Shown: positions 1-9,591, counted from the stretch's first letter. The stretch is DNA of 64,000 nucleotides from Rhodocyclales bacterium (GCA_003105015.1 PQAF01000014.1:62001-126000); one strand, 5' to 3'. The notes: generated from the letters alone by a model not told the origin. Numbers and translations: made by a program.

Positions 1-381
1 GCCGCCTGGGCGGTGATCCTGGCGGTGTTCCTCTTCGACGTCTTCGTCATGAAGGACGGCTGGTGCGGGCACCTGTGCCCGGTGGGCGCCTTCTACAGCC
101 TGGTCGGAAAAGTCAGCCTGGTGAGGACGGCGGCGGTGCAGCGCGCCGCCTGCAACGACTGCATGGACTGCTTCGCCGTCTGCCCCGAGCCGCAGGTGAT
201 CCGCCCGGCGCTCAAGGGCGTGGACGCCGCCGGCCCGGTGATCGCGGACGCGAATTGCACCAACTGCGGCCGCTGCATCGACGTCTGCTCGAAGGACGTG
301 TTTGTCTTCGGCACGCGTTTCGGCAACAAGGCGGACAAGGTTTCTTCGCCGGCGCAGAAGATGGCGGCGGCGTGCAAATAG
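1..381 (+). CDS. napH: NapH, quinol dehydrogenase membrane subunit (C-terminal part)
   Basis: The gene is truncated by the window edge; the frame is open from base 1 and stops at 379-381. The visible part holds the end of a membrane segment and a C-P pair (GHLCPVGAFYS) typical of NapH. Two cysteine clusters for [4Fe-4S] centres follow (CNDCMDCFAVCPE and CTNCGRCIDVCSKD). In the family, NapH and NapG form a quinol dehydrogenase that passes electrons to NapC/NapB and so to the periplasmic nitrate reductase NapA. napB follows 62 nt downstream on the same strand, which supports NapH over the paralogous NosH. napA, napD and napG presumably lie left of the window, but this cannot be seen. Confidence 0.9.
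   Translation, partial: AAWAVILAVFLFDVFVMKDGWCGHLCPVGAFYSLVGKVSLVRTAAVQRAACNDCMDCFAVCPEPQVIRPALKGVDAAGPVIADANCTNCGRCIDVCSKDVFVFGTRFGNKADKVSSPAQKMAAACK
109..132 (+). repeat. Bipartite 24-nt motif, copy 1
   Basis: AAAGTCAG, ten bases, then ACGGCG. It lies inside napH on the coding strand, where it is read K-V-S. The ninth base is C instead of the usual T. Confidence 0.8.
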
Positions 382-443
382 GGCAGCATCGGTTTTTGGG
401 TAGATTCGATTTTCAACTTACGACGACGTGAAGGGAGACGATC

Positions 444-905
444 ATGAAAAGGTCCGTCACGATTATTCTGGCTGCGGCGCTGACCGCGATTTCCGGGTGG
501 AGCATCGCCCAGCAGATGGCCGGCGTGCAGACGCTGCGCGGTGCGGACACGGCCGCCGCCGACCAGGCGCCTGACGCGAAAGCCTATGCGGGCAAGAAGC
601 CGGGTCTGCAGAAGCCGATCGAGCGCACCTTCAAGGAGCAGCCGCCGCTGGTGCCGCACGCGACCGACAATTTCGACGAGATCACCGTCGAGGAGAACCA
701 GTGCATGGACTGCCACAGCCTGGAGAAATACCGCGAGAAGAAGGCGCCCAAGCTCGGCGACAGCCACCTCGCTTTCAGCGCCGACGGCACCAAGAAGGTG
801 GTGACGATGGACCGCTACCAGTGCAACACCTGCCACGTGCCGCAGGTGGACGCCAAGCCGCTGGTGGACAACATCTTCGTCGGCAACATTCCGCCCAAGC
901 AGTAG
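444..905 (+). CDS. napB: NapB, diheme cytochrome c of periplasmic nitrate reductase
   Basis: A 153-residue protein with a Sec signal peptide (residues 1-22) and two haem-binding motifs, CMDCH (87-91) and CNTCH (127-131). It ends in the conserved NapB tail (VGNIPPKQ). NapB is the electron-transfer small subunit of the periplasmic NapAB nitrate reductase. A purine-rich ribosome site (GAAGGGAG) precedes the ATG. It follows napH, so this is the end of a nap operon; a hairpin with a T-run follows at 936-969. Confidence 0.95.
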   Translation: MKRSVTIILAAALTAISGWSIAQQMAGVQTLRGADTAAADQAPDAKAYAGKKPGLQKPIERTFKEQPPLVPHATDNFDEITVEENQCMDCHSLEKYREKKAPKLGDSHLAFSADGTKKVVTMDRYQCNTCHVPQVDAKPLVDNIFVGNIPPKQ

Positions 906-935
906 GCGCCCCCTTCACGTCGGCTGCAGGCAGCG

Positions 936-969
936 GGCCGCGACCGGCATTGCCGGCTGCGGCCTTTTT
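936..969 (+). terminator. Rho-independent terminator after napB
   Basis: GGCCGC (936-941) pairs with GCGGCC (959-964). An inner CCGG/CCGG stem closes the hairpin, and TTTTT (965-969) follows. It sits just after napB and touches the 3' end of the convergent DUF1330 gene. Confidence 0.8.
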
Positions 970-1252
970 ACGTCTCGTAGCCGACCAGCACCACGTCGGC
1001 CGCCTCTTCGCGCAGGGGAATCAGGGCCTGGTAGGCCGGCGATTCGAACCAGCGGCGGACGGCGGACGGATCGGGGAAGCGGATGACGACGGTGTCGGTG
1101 TGGGGGTGGGTACCGCTGAACACCGCGAATTGCCGGCCGCGAAACACCAGTTCGGCGTTCCACGGCGCCAGCGTGGCCGGTACCTGGCTGCGGTAGGCCT
1201 CCCACTTCAGCGGATCCTTGATGGCGATATGGCCGATCACGTAGGCAGCCAT
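968..1252 (-). CDS. DUF1330 family protein
   Basis: A 94-residue soluble protein resembling the DUF1330 (dimeric alpha-beta barrel) family. It has the expected start (AYVIGHIAIKDP...W..Y) and a core of the form V-V-I-R-F-P followed by W..SP.Y. The function is unknown. It is the last gene of the minus-strand series that begins with nosZ, 10 nt after the prenyltransferase. This small fold is common in quinone and aromatic monooxygenase-like proteins, but no catalytic role can be assigned. Confidence 0.75.
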   Translation of the reverse strand: MAAYVIGHIAIKDPLKWEAYRSQVPATLAPWNAELVFRGRQFAVFSGTHPHTDTVVIRFPDPSAVRRWFESPAYQALIPLREEAADVVLVGYET

Positions 1253-1262
1253 TGCGACGCCT

Positions 1263-2222
1263 TCAGTGCAGTCCGGTCAGGCGCGCGGCGACCAGGCCGA
1301 CGGCGAGCAGGATGCCGTGCAGCATCGCCGCGCCGATGGTGGCGCGGATGGCCGGCACCAGCTCCGCCGGCTTTGCGGCATGGGCGAGCAGCTGCTTCGT
1401 CGCCGCCAGCGCCGGTGCCAGCGCGACCAGGGCGAGCAACGCGGTCCACGGCAGGGCGCCCAGCGCCACCGCGCCGGCCAGCCAGCCGTAGGCGACGCCG
1501 ACGATGAAGGGGTAGCCCCAGCGCGCACGCAGGGGGCCGAGGCGCACCACCCAGTTGCGCTTGCCGGCGGCGCTGTCGGCGCGATAGTCGGGAAACTGGT
1601 TGATGAAGAGCACGTTGGCGACGTGCAGGGCGTAGGGCAGGCCGGCGACGAAAGGCAGGGCGGAGAAGGCGCCGCGCTGCACGTAGTCGGCGCCGACGAC
1701 GACGATCAGCCAGCCGCAGGCCACCGCCAGTTCGCCGAGGCCGCGGCTCATGAACTTCAGCGGCGGCGCCGAGTAGGCCCAGCCGACGAACATCCCGGCC
1801 AGGCCGATCAGGATCAGGCCGCCGGCCGAGGTCCACGCCAGCCACAGTCCGGCGGGAATCACCGAGGCGAGCAGGGCGTAGCCGAAGAGGCCGGCGGCGC
1901 GCAGGCTGAGCACGCCGTTCTGGATGAAGCGGCTGCCGCCGGTGAACGGGAATTGGCGCTCGGTGTTCGCGGCGTCGCTGCCGTTGAGCGCGTCATAGTA
2001 GTCGTTCAGCACGTTGATGCCGGCGTGCGCCACCAGCGCGAAGAACACCGTGAAGAAGGCCGCGGCCGGGCGCAGCATGGCGCCGTCGAGTGCCGCGGTG
2101 GCGAGCCCGACCAGGCAGGCGGCGAAGGTCACGCTGAGGAAGGGCGGCCGCGTCGCCGCGAAATAGCGCAGGAAGGGGTTGGGGAAGGCGGCGAGGGTCG
2201 GTTCCATCGGCGGCGGCATCAT
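1263..2222 (-). CDS. MenA-like UbiA-family prenyltransferase
   Basis: A 319-residue protein with about eight membrane segments. The first Asp-rich motif is NDYYD (73-77), followed by GSDAAN and GGSRFIQNGVLS; a second Asp motif is in FPDYRADSAAGKR near residue 215. This pattern resembles MenA (1,4-dihydroxy-2-naphthoate polyprenyltransferase) more than UbiA or CyoE. In MenA the motifs bind the Mg-diphosphate of the prenyl donor. The ATG overlaps the tlpA-like stop (ATGA), so the two are translationally coupled. The place at the end of a nos operon is striking because NosG/NosH of clade II systems are thought to use menaquinol. The substrate cannot be proved from sequence. Confidence 0.75.
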   Translation of the reverse strand: MMPPPMEPTLAAFPNPFLRYFAATRPPFLSVTFAACLVGLATAALDGAMLRPAAAFFTVFFALVAHAGINVLNDYYDALNGSDAANTERQFPFTGGSRFIQNGVLSLRAAGLFGYALLASVIPAGLWLAWTSAGGLILIGLAGMFVGWAYSAPPLKFMSRGLGELAVACGWLIVVVGADYVQRGAFSALPFVAGLPYALHVANVLFINQFPDYRADSAAGKRNWVVRLGPLRARWGYPFIVGVAYGWLAGAVALGALPWTALLALVALAPALAATKQLLAHAAKPAELVPAIRATIGAAMLHGILLAVGLVAARLTGLH

Positions 2223-2728
2223 TGGGCTCCCAGAAGCCGTTTCGCGGCGGCCTCGATCTCTTCGTGGTTCATGGCGCCCAGTTTACTGCCGATGACATTG
2301 CCCTTGCGGTCGATGACGAGAGTGAACGGCACCACGGCCTTGGGGTTGCCGCTGGCCTGCATCAGGGCGATGCCGCCTTCCTTGGCGAGCAGTCCCGTGT
2401 AGCGCATCTCGTAGGCCCTGGCAAAGTCGCGCACGGCCTCGACCTTGTCGTCGAGGGCGATGCCGACGACGACCAGGCCGCGCTTCGCATGCTTGTCGTG
2501 CGCGGCGGAAAGCTCCGGGATCTCCGCCCGGCAGGGGCCGCACCAGCGCGCCCAGAAGTTCACGATCAGCGGCCTGCCCTTCAGCTGCGCCATGGCGAAA
2601 GGCTTGTCCTCGGCATCGTGCAGCGTGGCGGCGAACAGCGCCGCGGACGAAGGCTGGGCCGGCGCCTGCGCCCAGGCGGCCGGCGCGAGCATCAGGCCGA
2701 ACAGCAGGGAGAGGAGGACGCGGGCCAT
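2219..2728 (-). CDS. TlpA-like thiol-disulfide oxidoreductase
   Basis: The thioredoxin-fold protein has 169 residues from the chosen start (ARVLLSLLFGLMLAPAAWA signal peptide). The active site is WCGPC (62-66) in a periplasmic TlpA/ResA context (VNFWARWCGPCRAEIP). A longer in-frame start exists at 2776, but it lacks a signal peptide and would overlap nosY by about 50 nt; the chosen ATG overlaps the nosY stop. Such proteins reduce cysteines of copper chaperones, CuA sites or apocytochromes. Being next to nosL/nosY, it may keep NosL or the NosZ CuA cysteines reduced (inference). Confidence 0.85.
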   Translation of the reverse strand: MARVLLSLLFGLMLAPAAWAQAPAQPSSAALFAATLHDAEDKPFAMAQLKGRPLIVNFWARWCGPCRAEIPELSAAHDKHAKRGLVVVGIALDDKVEAVRDFARAYEMRYTGLLAKEGGIALMQASGNPKAVVPFTLVIDRKGNVIGSKLGAMNHEEIEAAAKRLLGAQ

Positions 2729-3555
2729 CAGGGCAGGTCGCCGCGGCGGAAGAACAGGTAGCCGGCGCCGGCGCACAGCGCGCCGACCGCGATCGGATAC
2801 AGCACGGCGAAGAACTGGTAGCCGGTCGCGCCGAAATTATCGAGGATGACGAAGGCCGAGGGGCCCAGCACGATCAGCTGCGGATCGAACAGCGCCAGCG
2901 CGGCGGTGCGGAACACCTGCAGCGGATTGGCCAGCGCGATGCCCACCGCCACCTCGGGCCGGACATGCTCCTGGATCATGACGCCGAGCAGGATCAGGTC
3001 GAGGAACAGCAGCAGCGTCAGCCAGACCATGAAGGCCATGCCCTGGGCGACGTCGGTGCTGCGCGCCAGCGCCGAGATGAGCATGCCGATGCCGAGGAAG
3101 CACCAGCCCATCGCGGCGAGCAGCGCCGTGTAGTAGGCGAACATGCCCCAAGGCACCTCGATGCCGCGGACCAGCGCCCACAGCACGGCGCCGGCCATGG
3201 CGGCGAACACCGGCAGGAAGATGACCAGGTAGCGGCCGACGATCTTGCCCCAGAACCAGGCGGCGAGCCCCACCGGCAGCGACAGCAGGTACTCGAAGAC
3301 GCCGGCCTCGCGGTCGCCGGCCACCGAGCGCACCGTGGTGATCAGCACGAAGATCGGCAGGATCGCCATGGTCAGCTGGATGAAGGTGACGAGCAGGCGC
3401 GACAGGCCGATGAAGCCGAGCACGCGCGATTCGGTCAGGCCGAAGAGGAAGAGCAGCGCTACCAGGCCGCCGAAGACCAGGCAGTAGATGGCGAACCAGC
3501 GCGCGCGCAGCGATTCGACGATGTCCAGTTTCGCGGTGAGCCAGAGCTCTTTCAT
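2728..3555 (-). CDS. nosY: NosY, ABC transporter permease of Nos maturation
   Basis: A 275-residue integral membrane protein with about six hydrophobic segments and the family core (VRSVAGDREAGVFEYLLSLP). NosY is the permease that pairs with the NosF ATPase. Together with NosD they build a complex needed to assemble the Cu sites of N2O reductase. It starts 104 nt after the nosL stop, across a palindromic repeat, and its stop overlaps the next start. Confidence 0.9.
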   Translation of the reverse strand: MKELWLTAKLDIVESLRARWFAIYCLVFGGLVALLFLFGLTESRVLGFIGLSRLLVTFIQLTMAILPIFVLITTVRSVAGDREAGVFEYLLSLPVGLAAWFWGKIVGRYLVIFLPVFAAMAGAVLWALVRGIEVPWGMFAYYTALLAAMGWCFLGIGMLISALARSTDVAQGMAFMVWLTLLLFLDLILLGVMIQEHVRPEVAVGIALANPLQVFRTAALALFDPQLIVLGPSAFVILDNFGATGYQFFAVLYPIAVGALCAGAGYLFFRRGDLP

Positions 3556-3573
3556 GATGGGAGGCCTTGTTTA

Positions 3574-3645
3574 ACCACGGCGGGCACGGCGACACGGCGA
3601 AAAATGCTTAATTGATTCTCGCCGTGTCGCCGTGCCCGCCGTGGT
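3574..3645. repeat. Palindromic repeat with triplicated arm unit, copy A
   Basis: Two 27-nt arms (3574-3600 and 3619-3645) are perfect reverse complements around an 18-nt loop. Each arm holds three tandem units of the type CACGGCG. It fills the gap between nosL and nosY and is related to the repeats at 5014-5082 and 17241-17312. It would fold into a very stable RNA hairpin inside the nos transcript. Confidence 0.9.
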
Positions 3646-3658
3646 GAAAACACGTTCG

Positions 3659-4122
3659 TCATTTGCCTTTAGCCAATACCTGTTCGCGCATCGCCTCGAA
3701 AGTCAGTCCGCCGGATACGGCGTCGCGCACGGCGGCGAAGTTGTAGCCCATCGGCGAGAGCCGGCCGCCGAGGAAGTGGGCCCGGCGCGCGTCGAGCCAG
3801 GTGGCGCCGCGCATGTCGGTCGAGTCGGCCACCCACATGCGCGTGGCGGGCTCGGCCATCCAGGCGTGCTGCGCCGCCTTGTCGCGCAGCCAGAAGACGA
3901 GGCAGCCGATGTCGTCGAACTTGAACGCCGTGTTCTTGTCCCCGCCGCGCAGCTGGGCGGCGAAGCGCGGGTCGGAGATCACCATGTTGCAGCGGACGCA
4001 GGTGTCGCGGTCCCACTTGATCTCGACCATGCCCTCCGGCCAGCTGTCCTGCTTGCCGCAGGCGCCGAGGGCGGCGGCGAACGCGCCGCCGGCGGCAAAC
4101 CGCAGGAACGTGCGCCGCCGGA

Positions 4123-4126
<4 letters not shown>
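3659..4126 (-). CDS. nosL: NosL, copper-binding lipoprotein
   Basis: A 155-residue protein starting at a GTG that overlaps the nosF stop. The N-terminus has arginines, a hydrophobic stretch and a lipobox (LGAC, Cys23), so it should be a lipoprotein. The diagnostic NosL motif C-X2-C-N-M is at 43-48 (CVRCNM), with later aromatic/Met motifs (HAWM, MWVADSTDM, SPMGYNF). NosL binds Cu(I) and delivers copper to apo-NosZ through NosDFY. Its open frame extends much further upstream only because it runs across nosF. Confidence 0.93.
3699..3722 (+). repeat. Bipartite 24-nt motif, copy 2
   Basis: AAAGTCAG-N10-ACGGCG inside nosL, on the strand opposite the gene. The gene reads G-L-T-F across it. Confidence 0.85.
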
Positions 4127-5004
<878 letters not shown>

Positions 5005-5013
5005 CAGAAATTT

Positions 5014-5082
5014 ACCACGGCGCGCACGGCGACACGGCGAACGACATTTTCGTTTGCGCCGTGTCGCCGTGCACGCCGTGGT
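5014..5082. repeat. Palindromic repeat with triplicated arm unit, copy B
   Basis: Arms 5014-5039 and 5057-5082 are reverse complements with one mismatch and a 17-nt loop. The arm again has three CACGGCG-like units and begins ACCAC, ending GTGGT. It lies between nosH and nosF and is clearly the same element as at 3574-3645. Confidence 0.9.
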
Positions 5083-5106
5083 TCAATGCTTTTCGCAATT
5101 ATACGG

Positions 5107-6093
5107 TCACAGCAGCTTGGAAAGCCCCTTCACGTCGTAGGTCAAGGAGCCGGTCGGGCAGACGTCCACGCACAGGCCGCAGCGCGTGCAGTCCGGGCCG
5201 ATCGGCACCTCGGTGTGCACGGCGCGGCCCTTGATGACGGTGTCGAGGACGTGCGGCACCAGGCAGACCTTGCGGCAGTTGCCCTCGTGGAAGCAGCCGT
5301 CCAGCGTGTACTTGATGCGCACCGGCGAGAAGATGCCGACGACGCCGTAGGTCAGCCCGATCGGGCAGGCATAGCGGCACCAGGCGCGGCGCACGAAGAA
5401 GACCTCGAACACCAGCAGGGCCAGCACCCAGAGCAGGGCCAGGCCGGGGCCGTAGATCAGCGCGCGCGAGACGATGCCGGTGGGCGAGATGGCTTCGTAC
5501 ACCGTGTAGCCGGTGGCGAGGGCGAGCAGGGCGAAGACGACCCAGAACACCGTGCGCAGGCGGCGGTCGACCGGCTGGTCGATCACCAGCTTTTTCTTCA
5601 CCAGCCAGAGGTGGATCTTTTCCGCCCACTCGGCCAGCAGGTGGTAGGGGCAGACCCACGAGCAGAAGGTGCGGCCGCCGAAGAGGATCCAGAGGACGAG
5701 CACGGTGCCGGTGCCGATCAGGAGGTTCGTGATGATGTGCTTGTGCGCCAGCATCACCTGCAGCGCCGAATTCAGGTCGATCAGGTGGAAGCCGATGAAG
5801 CGCGAGGCGGTGAGCGCGCCCTCGAGGATCTGGATGTCGAAGTAGAACGAGACGACGAACAGCAGGTTGGCGGCGAGCAGCACCGCCCAGCGGCGGTTGC
5901 GCCATTTGTGCGAGGTGCTCATGTGCGCCTCGGCGTGCGCGGCGGCGGCCTGCAGCTTTTCCTTGTTGCTGGTGCGCTTGAGCAGGTGGATCTGCTTGGC
6001 CGGCTCGCTGACGGCACCCGGCTTCTTCGGCTCGCGGCCGAACATCACCAGGATCTGCTCCAGGAAACGCTTTCTCAGGATCGTATTGCTCAT
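5107..6093 (-). CDS. nosH: NosH, polyferredoxin membrane quinol dehydrogenase subunit
   Basis: A 328-residue NapH paralogue. The ATG at 6093 is preceded by GGGAG at good spacing; upstream codons are not protein-like. Several membrane segments are interleaved with two cysteine-proline motifs (CSWVCPYH, CRYACPIG). They are followed by a C-terminal ferredoxin domain with CTRCGLCVDVCPTG and a preceding CFHEGNCRKVC cluster. In clade II nos clusters NosG and NosH are thought to oxidise (mena)quinol and feed cytochromes c that reduce NosZ. The next gene upstream is nosG, which separates it from the true NapH at the left edge. Confidence 0.85.
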   Translation of the reverse strand: MSNTILRKRFLEQILVMFGREPKKPGAVSEPAKQIHLLKRTSNKEKLQAAAAHAEAHMSTSHKWRNRRWAVLLAANLLFVVSFYFDIQILEGALTASRFIGFHLIDLNSALQVMLAHKHIITNLLIGTGTVLVLWILFGGRTFCSWVCPYHLLAEWAEKIHLWLVKKKLVIDQPVDRRLRTVFWVVFALLALATGYTVYEAISPTGIVSRALIYGPGLALLWVLALLVFEVFFVRRAWCRYACPIGLTYGVVGIFSPVRIKYTLDGCFHEGNCRKVCLVPHVLDTVIKGRAVHTEVPIGPDCTRCGLCVDVCPTGSLTYDVKGLSKLL

Positions 6094-6253
6094 GGTAGCT
6101 CCCGTAGTCCGGTCGCCGGGCCGTCCCAAGACCGGACGGCACGCCGCCGGAGGCGGCAATAGCGCAAGGCGCAATGAACGCTGCCCGTGATATGCGAGCG
6201 CAGCGAACTGGCGGGTTCCCCCCCGCGAGGGGGGGCGAGGGGGGGCGGGGCCA

Positions 6254-7144
6254 TCATGTTCTCCATACCTCCCTGGGGACGATTTCGATGCTGGCGGCTT
6301 CGGTCGGGCAGATCATCTCGCAGACGCCGCAGCCGACACAGGGTTCATGCACCACCGGCGACTTGCGCTGGCTGCCGTCCGGGGCGTAGACCGTCTCGAT
6401 GGAAATGGCGCCCTTGATCGGGCATTCGCGCACGCACAGGTCGCACTCGGCGACGTCGTAGGGATGCTCGGAGACGGGGATCGGCTTCCAGCGGTCGACC
6501 GCCATGTAGCGCATCATGCCCTTGAAGTCGGCGCCGCGCGCCTGGCCCTTGAAGCCCTTGCCCTTGATCGCCAGACACAGCTCCGGCCGCGTCAGGCGCG
6601 CCACGCCCATGCGCTCGGTGAGGTTGATGGTCGGCTCGGGGTCCTTTTCCTTGGCGAGCAGGATCGGCTTGGTCGCCAGCGCCGCGCCGGCCCGCACCTG
6701 GAAGAATTCCGGCTTCTTGTAGGTGAGCGAACCGGTCGGGCAGGCGAGGACGCACTGCACGGCGTCGCAGGAAAAATCGCAGGCCTGGTCGCGCGCGTCG
6801 ATGTAGGGCACGCCGACGCCGAAGCCGTCGACCAGGTCGGCCAGCTTGATGGCTTCCACCGGGCAGACCTGCACGCACTGGCCGCACTTGATGCAGGAGG
6901 CGAGGAAGTCCTTCTCGTCCAGCGCGCCGGGCGGGCGCAGGCGCTGCCGGCGCGCATAGAGCATCGGCAGGAAGCCGGACAGGCCGGCGCCGAGCACGCC
7001 GCCGGTGAGCAGCACGGTGCGCAGGAACTTGCGTCGCAGCTCCTGCCGCTTGCTGCGGGACAGCGGCGGCGGCTTGACCTTGCCGCCGGGCTTGGCGGCC
7101 GGGGCGGCGGGTTCCTCGGGTTTGTCAGCTTCGCTCATGGCCAT
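6254..7144 (-). CDS. nosG: NosG, periplasmic tetra-[4Fe-4S] ferredoxin
   Basis: A 296-residue NapG paralogue. A twin-arginine signal (RRKFLR near residue 39) follows a charged N-terminal extension. Four cysteine clusters are visible: CIKCGQCVQVCP, CDFSCDAVQCVLACP, CDLCVRECP and CVGCGVCEMICP. It is exported folded by Tat and partners NosH as a quinol dehydrogenase. Its start overlaps the nosD stop by about 20 nt. A 160-nt gap to nosH contains a short hairpin (6107-6114 with 6130-6137) and G/C runs. Confidence 0.87.
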   Translation of the reverse strand: MAMSEADKPEEPAAPAAKPGGKVKPPPLSRSKRQELRRKFLRTVLLTGGVLGAGLSGFLPMLYARRQRLRPPGALDEKDFLASCIKCGQCVQVCPVEAIKLADLVDGFGVGVPYIDARDQACDFSCDAVQCVLACPTGSLTYKKPEFFQVRAGAALATKPILLAKEKDPEPTINLTERMGVARLTRPELCLAIKGKGFKGQARGADFKGMMRYMAVDRWKPIPVSEHPYDVAECDLCVRECPIKGAISIETVYAPDGSQRKSPVVHEPCVGCGVCEMICPTEAASIEIVPREVWRT

Positions 7145-8474
7145 TCCTTTCGGACTTCTTGAAGCGCGGTGCCTCGTCGCGCAGCATCAGCTCGGGCGAG
7201 GAAAAGGGCGCCAGGCGCTCGAGAAAGTCGAGCAGTTCCAGGGCGGGCGAGGTCTTGAAGAAGCGCGCCTGCGGGATCTCCATCCAGATGCGGTCGGCGA
7301 AGGCGTACAGCTCGTAGGGCGTATCGCCCGTGCCGTCTCCGTTGCGGTCGAAGCCCTGGTAGTCGTCCCAGTGGTTGCCGCGCCACTGGTTCAGCCCGCC
7401 GGTGTTGCGGCCGGCCTGGGCGACGTGGGTGAGGTTGCCCTCGAAGTCGTTCCCCGTTGCGACGTTGCCGCCCAGCTCGGAGGTGAACAGCATGCCGATG
7501 CCGTTGTAGGCGATGCGGTTGCCGCGGAACTCGATTTTCGTGCCGGGCTGGAAGGGCGACAGGTCGGAATGCACGCCGACGGCGCAGTAGATGATCTCGT
7601 TGCCCTCGATGACGGCATCCGAGGCCTCCTTGAAGCCAAGGCCCATGCCGGTGGCGCCGGTGGCGTGGGAGATCACGTTGTTGCGCACGTGCACGCCCTC
7701 GGTGTACATCAGGTACACGCCGACGGCGTTGTCGTAGAAGCGGTTGCCCTCCACGATGTTGTTGTCGGCGAACATGAAATGGATCGAATAGCGGCTGCGG
7801 CGGCCGAGGTTGTTCCTGAACAGGTTGCCGTTGGAGTACCACACCACCATGTCGCGCGAGTCGATGATTTCGTTGCCCTCGATGCGGTTGTCGCGGCTGT
7901 ACCACAGGCGCAGCGCGTCGCCGCGCACGCCGAGCGGCAGGGGCTTGGAGGAGATGCGGTTGTTGCGCACGAGGTTGGCGTTCGACTGCTTGAGGTCGAT
8001 GCCGAACAGGCAGTCGACGATGACCAGCGAATCGAGGGTGTTGCGATGACCGCGCACGTCGAGGCAGGCGTCGTCGGTGTCGTGCGAATCGCCGGAGCCC
8101 TGCAAAGTCAGTCCGCGCAGCACGGCGTCGCTGGTTTGCAGCAGGAACACCGTGCCCTTGCCGCCGGCGTCGATGGTCACCTGGCCGCCGCCGTCGATGA
8201 CGAGCGGCTTGTCGAGGCGCACGGGACCGGCATAGCGGCCGGGGGGCGGCTTCAGGGTCGAGCCGGCTGGGGCGGCGTCGACCAGTTCCTGGAAGGGCTT
8301 GAGGCCGTGCACGCGCTTGTCGCGTTCGTGCAGCATGAAGACCGGCTTGGGCCGGTCGACGTCGGCGCGCACGCCGCCATGGGCGGCGGCGTCGACCTTG
8401 CGTTCGGCTTCCTCGCCGTTGCCGAGGGCCGTGGCGGCGACGGCCATGGTCAGCAGCGCGAACAGGCGCCGCAC
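7125..8474 (-). CDS. nosD: NosD, periplasmic copper-site maturation protein
   Basis: A 449-residue protein from a GTG start that gives a signal peptide (RRLFALLTMAVAATALG). The body is a right-handed parallel beta-helix with many N-rich turns (GNEII, RNNRI, RGNRI) typical of NosD/CASH domains, and the NosD signature NQWRGNHWDDYQGFDRNGDG near the end. NosD works with NosFY in making the CuZ site. The frame remains open upstream, but that part belongs to nosB in another frame. It begins 5 nt after the nosB stop. Confidence 0.92.
   Translation of the reverse strand: MRRLFALLTMAVAATALGNGEEAERKVDAAAHGGVRADVDRPKPVFMLHERDKRVHGLKPFQELVDAAPAGSTLKPPPGRYAGPVRLDKPLVIDGGGQVTIDAGGKGTVFLLQTSDAVLRGLTLQGSGDSHDTDDACLDVRGHRNTLDSLVIVDCLFGIDLKQSNANLVRNNRISSKPLPLGVRGDALRLWYSRDNRIEGNEIIDSRDMVVWYSNGNLFRNNLGRRSRYSIHFMFADNNIVEGNRFYDNAVGVYLMYTEGVHVRNNVISHATGATGMGLGFKEASDAVIEGNEIIYCAVGVHSDLSPFQPGTKIEFRGNRIAYNGIGMLFTSELGGNVATGNDFEGNLTHVAQAGRNTGGLNQWRGNHWDDYQGFDRNGDGTGDTPYELYAFADRIWMEIPQARFFKTSPALELLDFLERLAPFSSPELMLRDEAPRFKKSERNGHERS
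8104..8127 (+). repeat. Bipartite 24-nt motif, copy 4
   Basis: AAAGTCAG-N10-ACGGCG inside nosD, opposite strand; the gene reads G-L-T-L. Confidence 0.85.
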
Positions 8475-8479
8475 GACGC

Positions 8480-9463
8480 CTACTCCGCCGCGCCTTCGCG
8501 CAGCTGCTTGCGGCGGATGAGCAGCGCCAGCATCAGCGCGGCGAACACCACCAGCAGGAGGGCGTAGCCCCAGTAGGGATAGGAATAGGTGGAGAACTGC
8601 GCCACCTTGCCTTCGCCGAAGACGGTCGGCATGAAGGGCTTCACGGTGAAGGCGCCCCAGGGGTGCAGGTTGTGGCCGAAGAACCACAGCCAGCCGGCGT
8701 AGGTGACGACGAAATACACCGGCAGCAGCGCCGGCACCAGGGCCAGCAGCAGCTGGAAGCCGCGGATCTTCGCCACGCCGGCGACGACCACCGCCATGAC
8801 GGCGATGAGCCCGGCAATGACGATGTGGGTGATCAGGGTCACGTTGTCGCCCCAGGCCTGGATCCGCTCGGGCTCCTTGAAGAAGGTGCCGGCCTCGCGC
8901 ACGTATTCCTCGACGTGTGCGGCCAGGTGGCCCAGCACGTACTGGTCGACGACCATCCAGGCGGCAGTGGCGGCGAAGCCGGCGCCCAGCACGACCAGGC
9001 GCAGCTTCTTCTGCGCCACGGCGAAGGCCAGCATCATGGTGGCGAAGAAGGCGAAGAAGAACTTCGCCAGCGGCTTCTCCACCGGCGCGCCGGTGGCGAT
9101 GGGGAACATGCCGACGTAGTGGTTGATGGTGTTCATCTCGTGCACGCAGTCGAGGCCCTGGGCGCCCTTGTCGTGGGCCTTGCCCTTGTCGAGGATCGGG
9201 TTGTAGCGCTCGTCCTCGTGGGAGAGGTCCTTCTGGATGATCTCCTCGGCCATGCGCGTACCCTTGCCGGCCGCCTTGCAGCCGTTGTAGACGCCGTCGA
9301 AGTGGAAATGGATGCGGATGCCGTCGGGGAAGGCGTCCTTCGGGTAGTTCGGCGCGGTGAGCGACACCCACCAGATCGGCGCGAAGTAGGCGGCGACCAT
9401 GGCGACGAGGGCGATGCCGGTGAGCGCGGCAACGAGGAGATTCGGTTTGGCTTGCGCGTTCAT
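8480..9463 (-). CDS. nosB: NosB, membrane protein of clade II nos cluster
   Basis: A 327-residue protein with about seven hydrophobic segments and a periplasmic loop after the first one (residues 35-110, including the PNYPKDAFPDGIRIHFHFDG region). The family is found almost only in clade II (atypical) nos operons between nosZ and nosD. Its biochemical role is not established; it may help anchor or fuel NosZ. Its place directly before nosD is a strong marker of clade II. Confidence 0.87.
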   Translation of the reverse strand: MNAQAKPNLLVAALTGIALVAMVAAYFAPIWWVSLTAPNYPKDAFPDGIRIHFHFDGVYNGCKAAGKGTRMAEEIIQKDLSHEDERYNPILDKGKAHDKGAQGLDCVHEMNTINHYVGMFPIATGAPVEKPLAKFFFAFFATMMLAFAVAQKKLRLVVLGAGFAATAAWMVVDQYVLGHLAAHVEEYVREAGTFFKEPERIQAWGDNVTLITHIVIAGLIAVMAVVVAGVAKIRGFQLLLALVPALLPVYFVVTYAGWLWFFGHNLHPWGAFTVKPFMPTVFGEGKVAQFSTYSYPYWGYALLLVVFAALMLALLIRRKQLREGAAE

Positions 9464-9591
9464 GCTGGTTCTCTGTCAGATCGGGCCGCTCGCTGCCTCG
9501 ACGTCGCCGGTTGCGGCGCGCATCCTCCCGGCGCGGCGGTCATTGGGTGGGCCTGCCGCCCGGTCGAGCGGGCGGCAGGGTTGCTGCGAAA

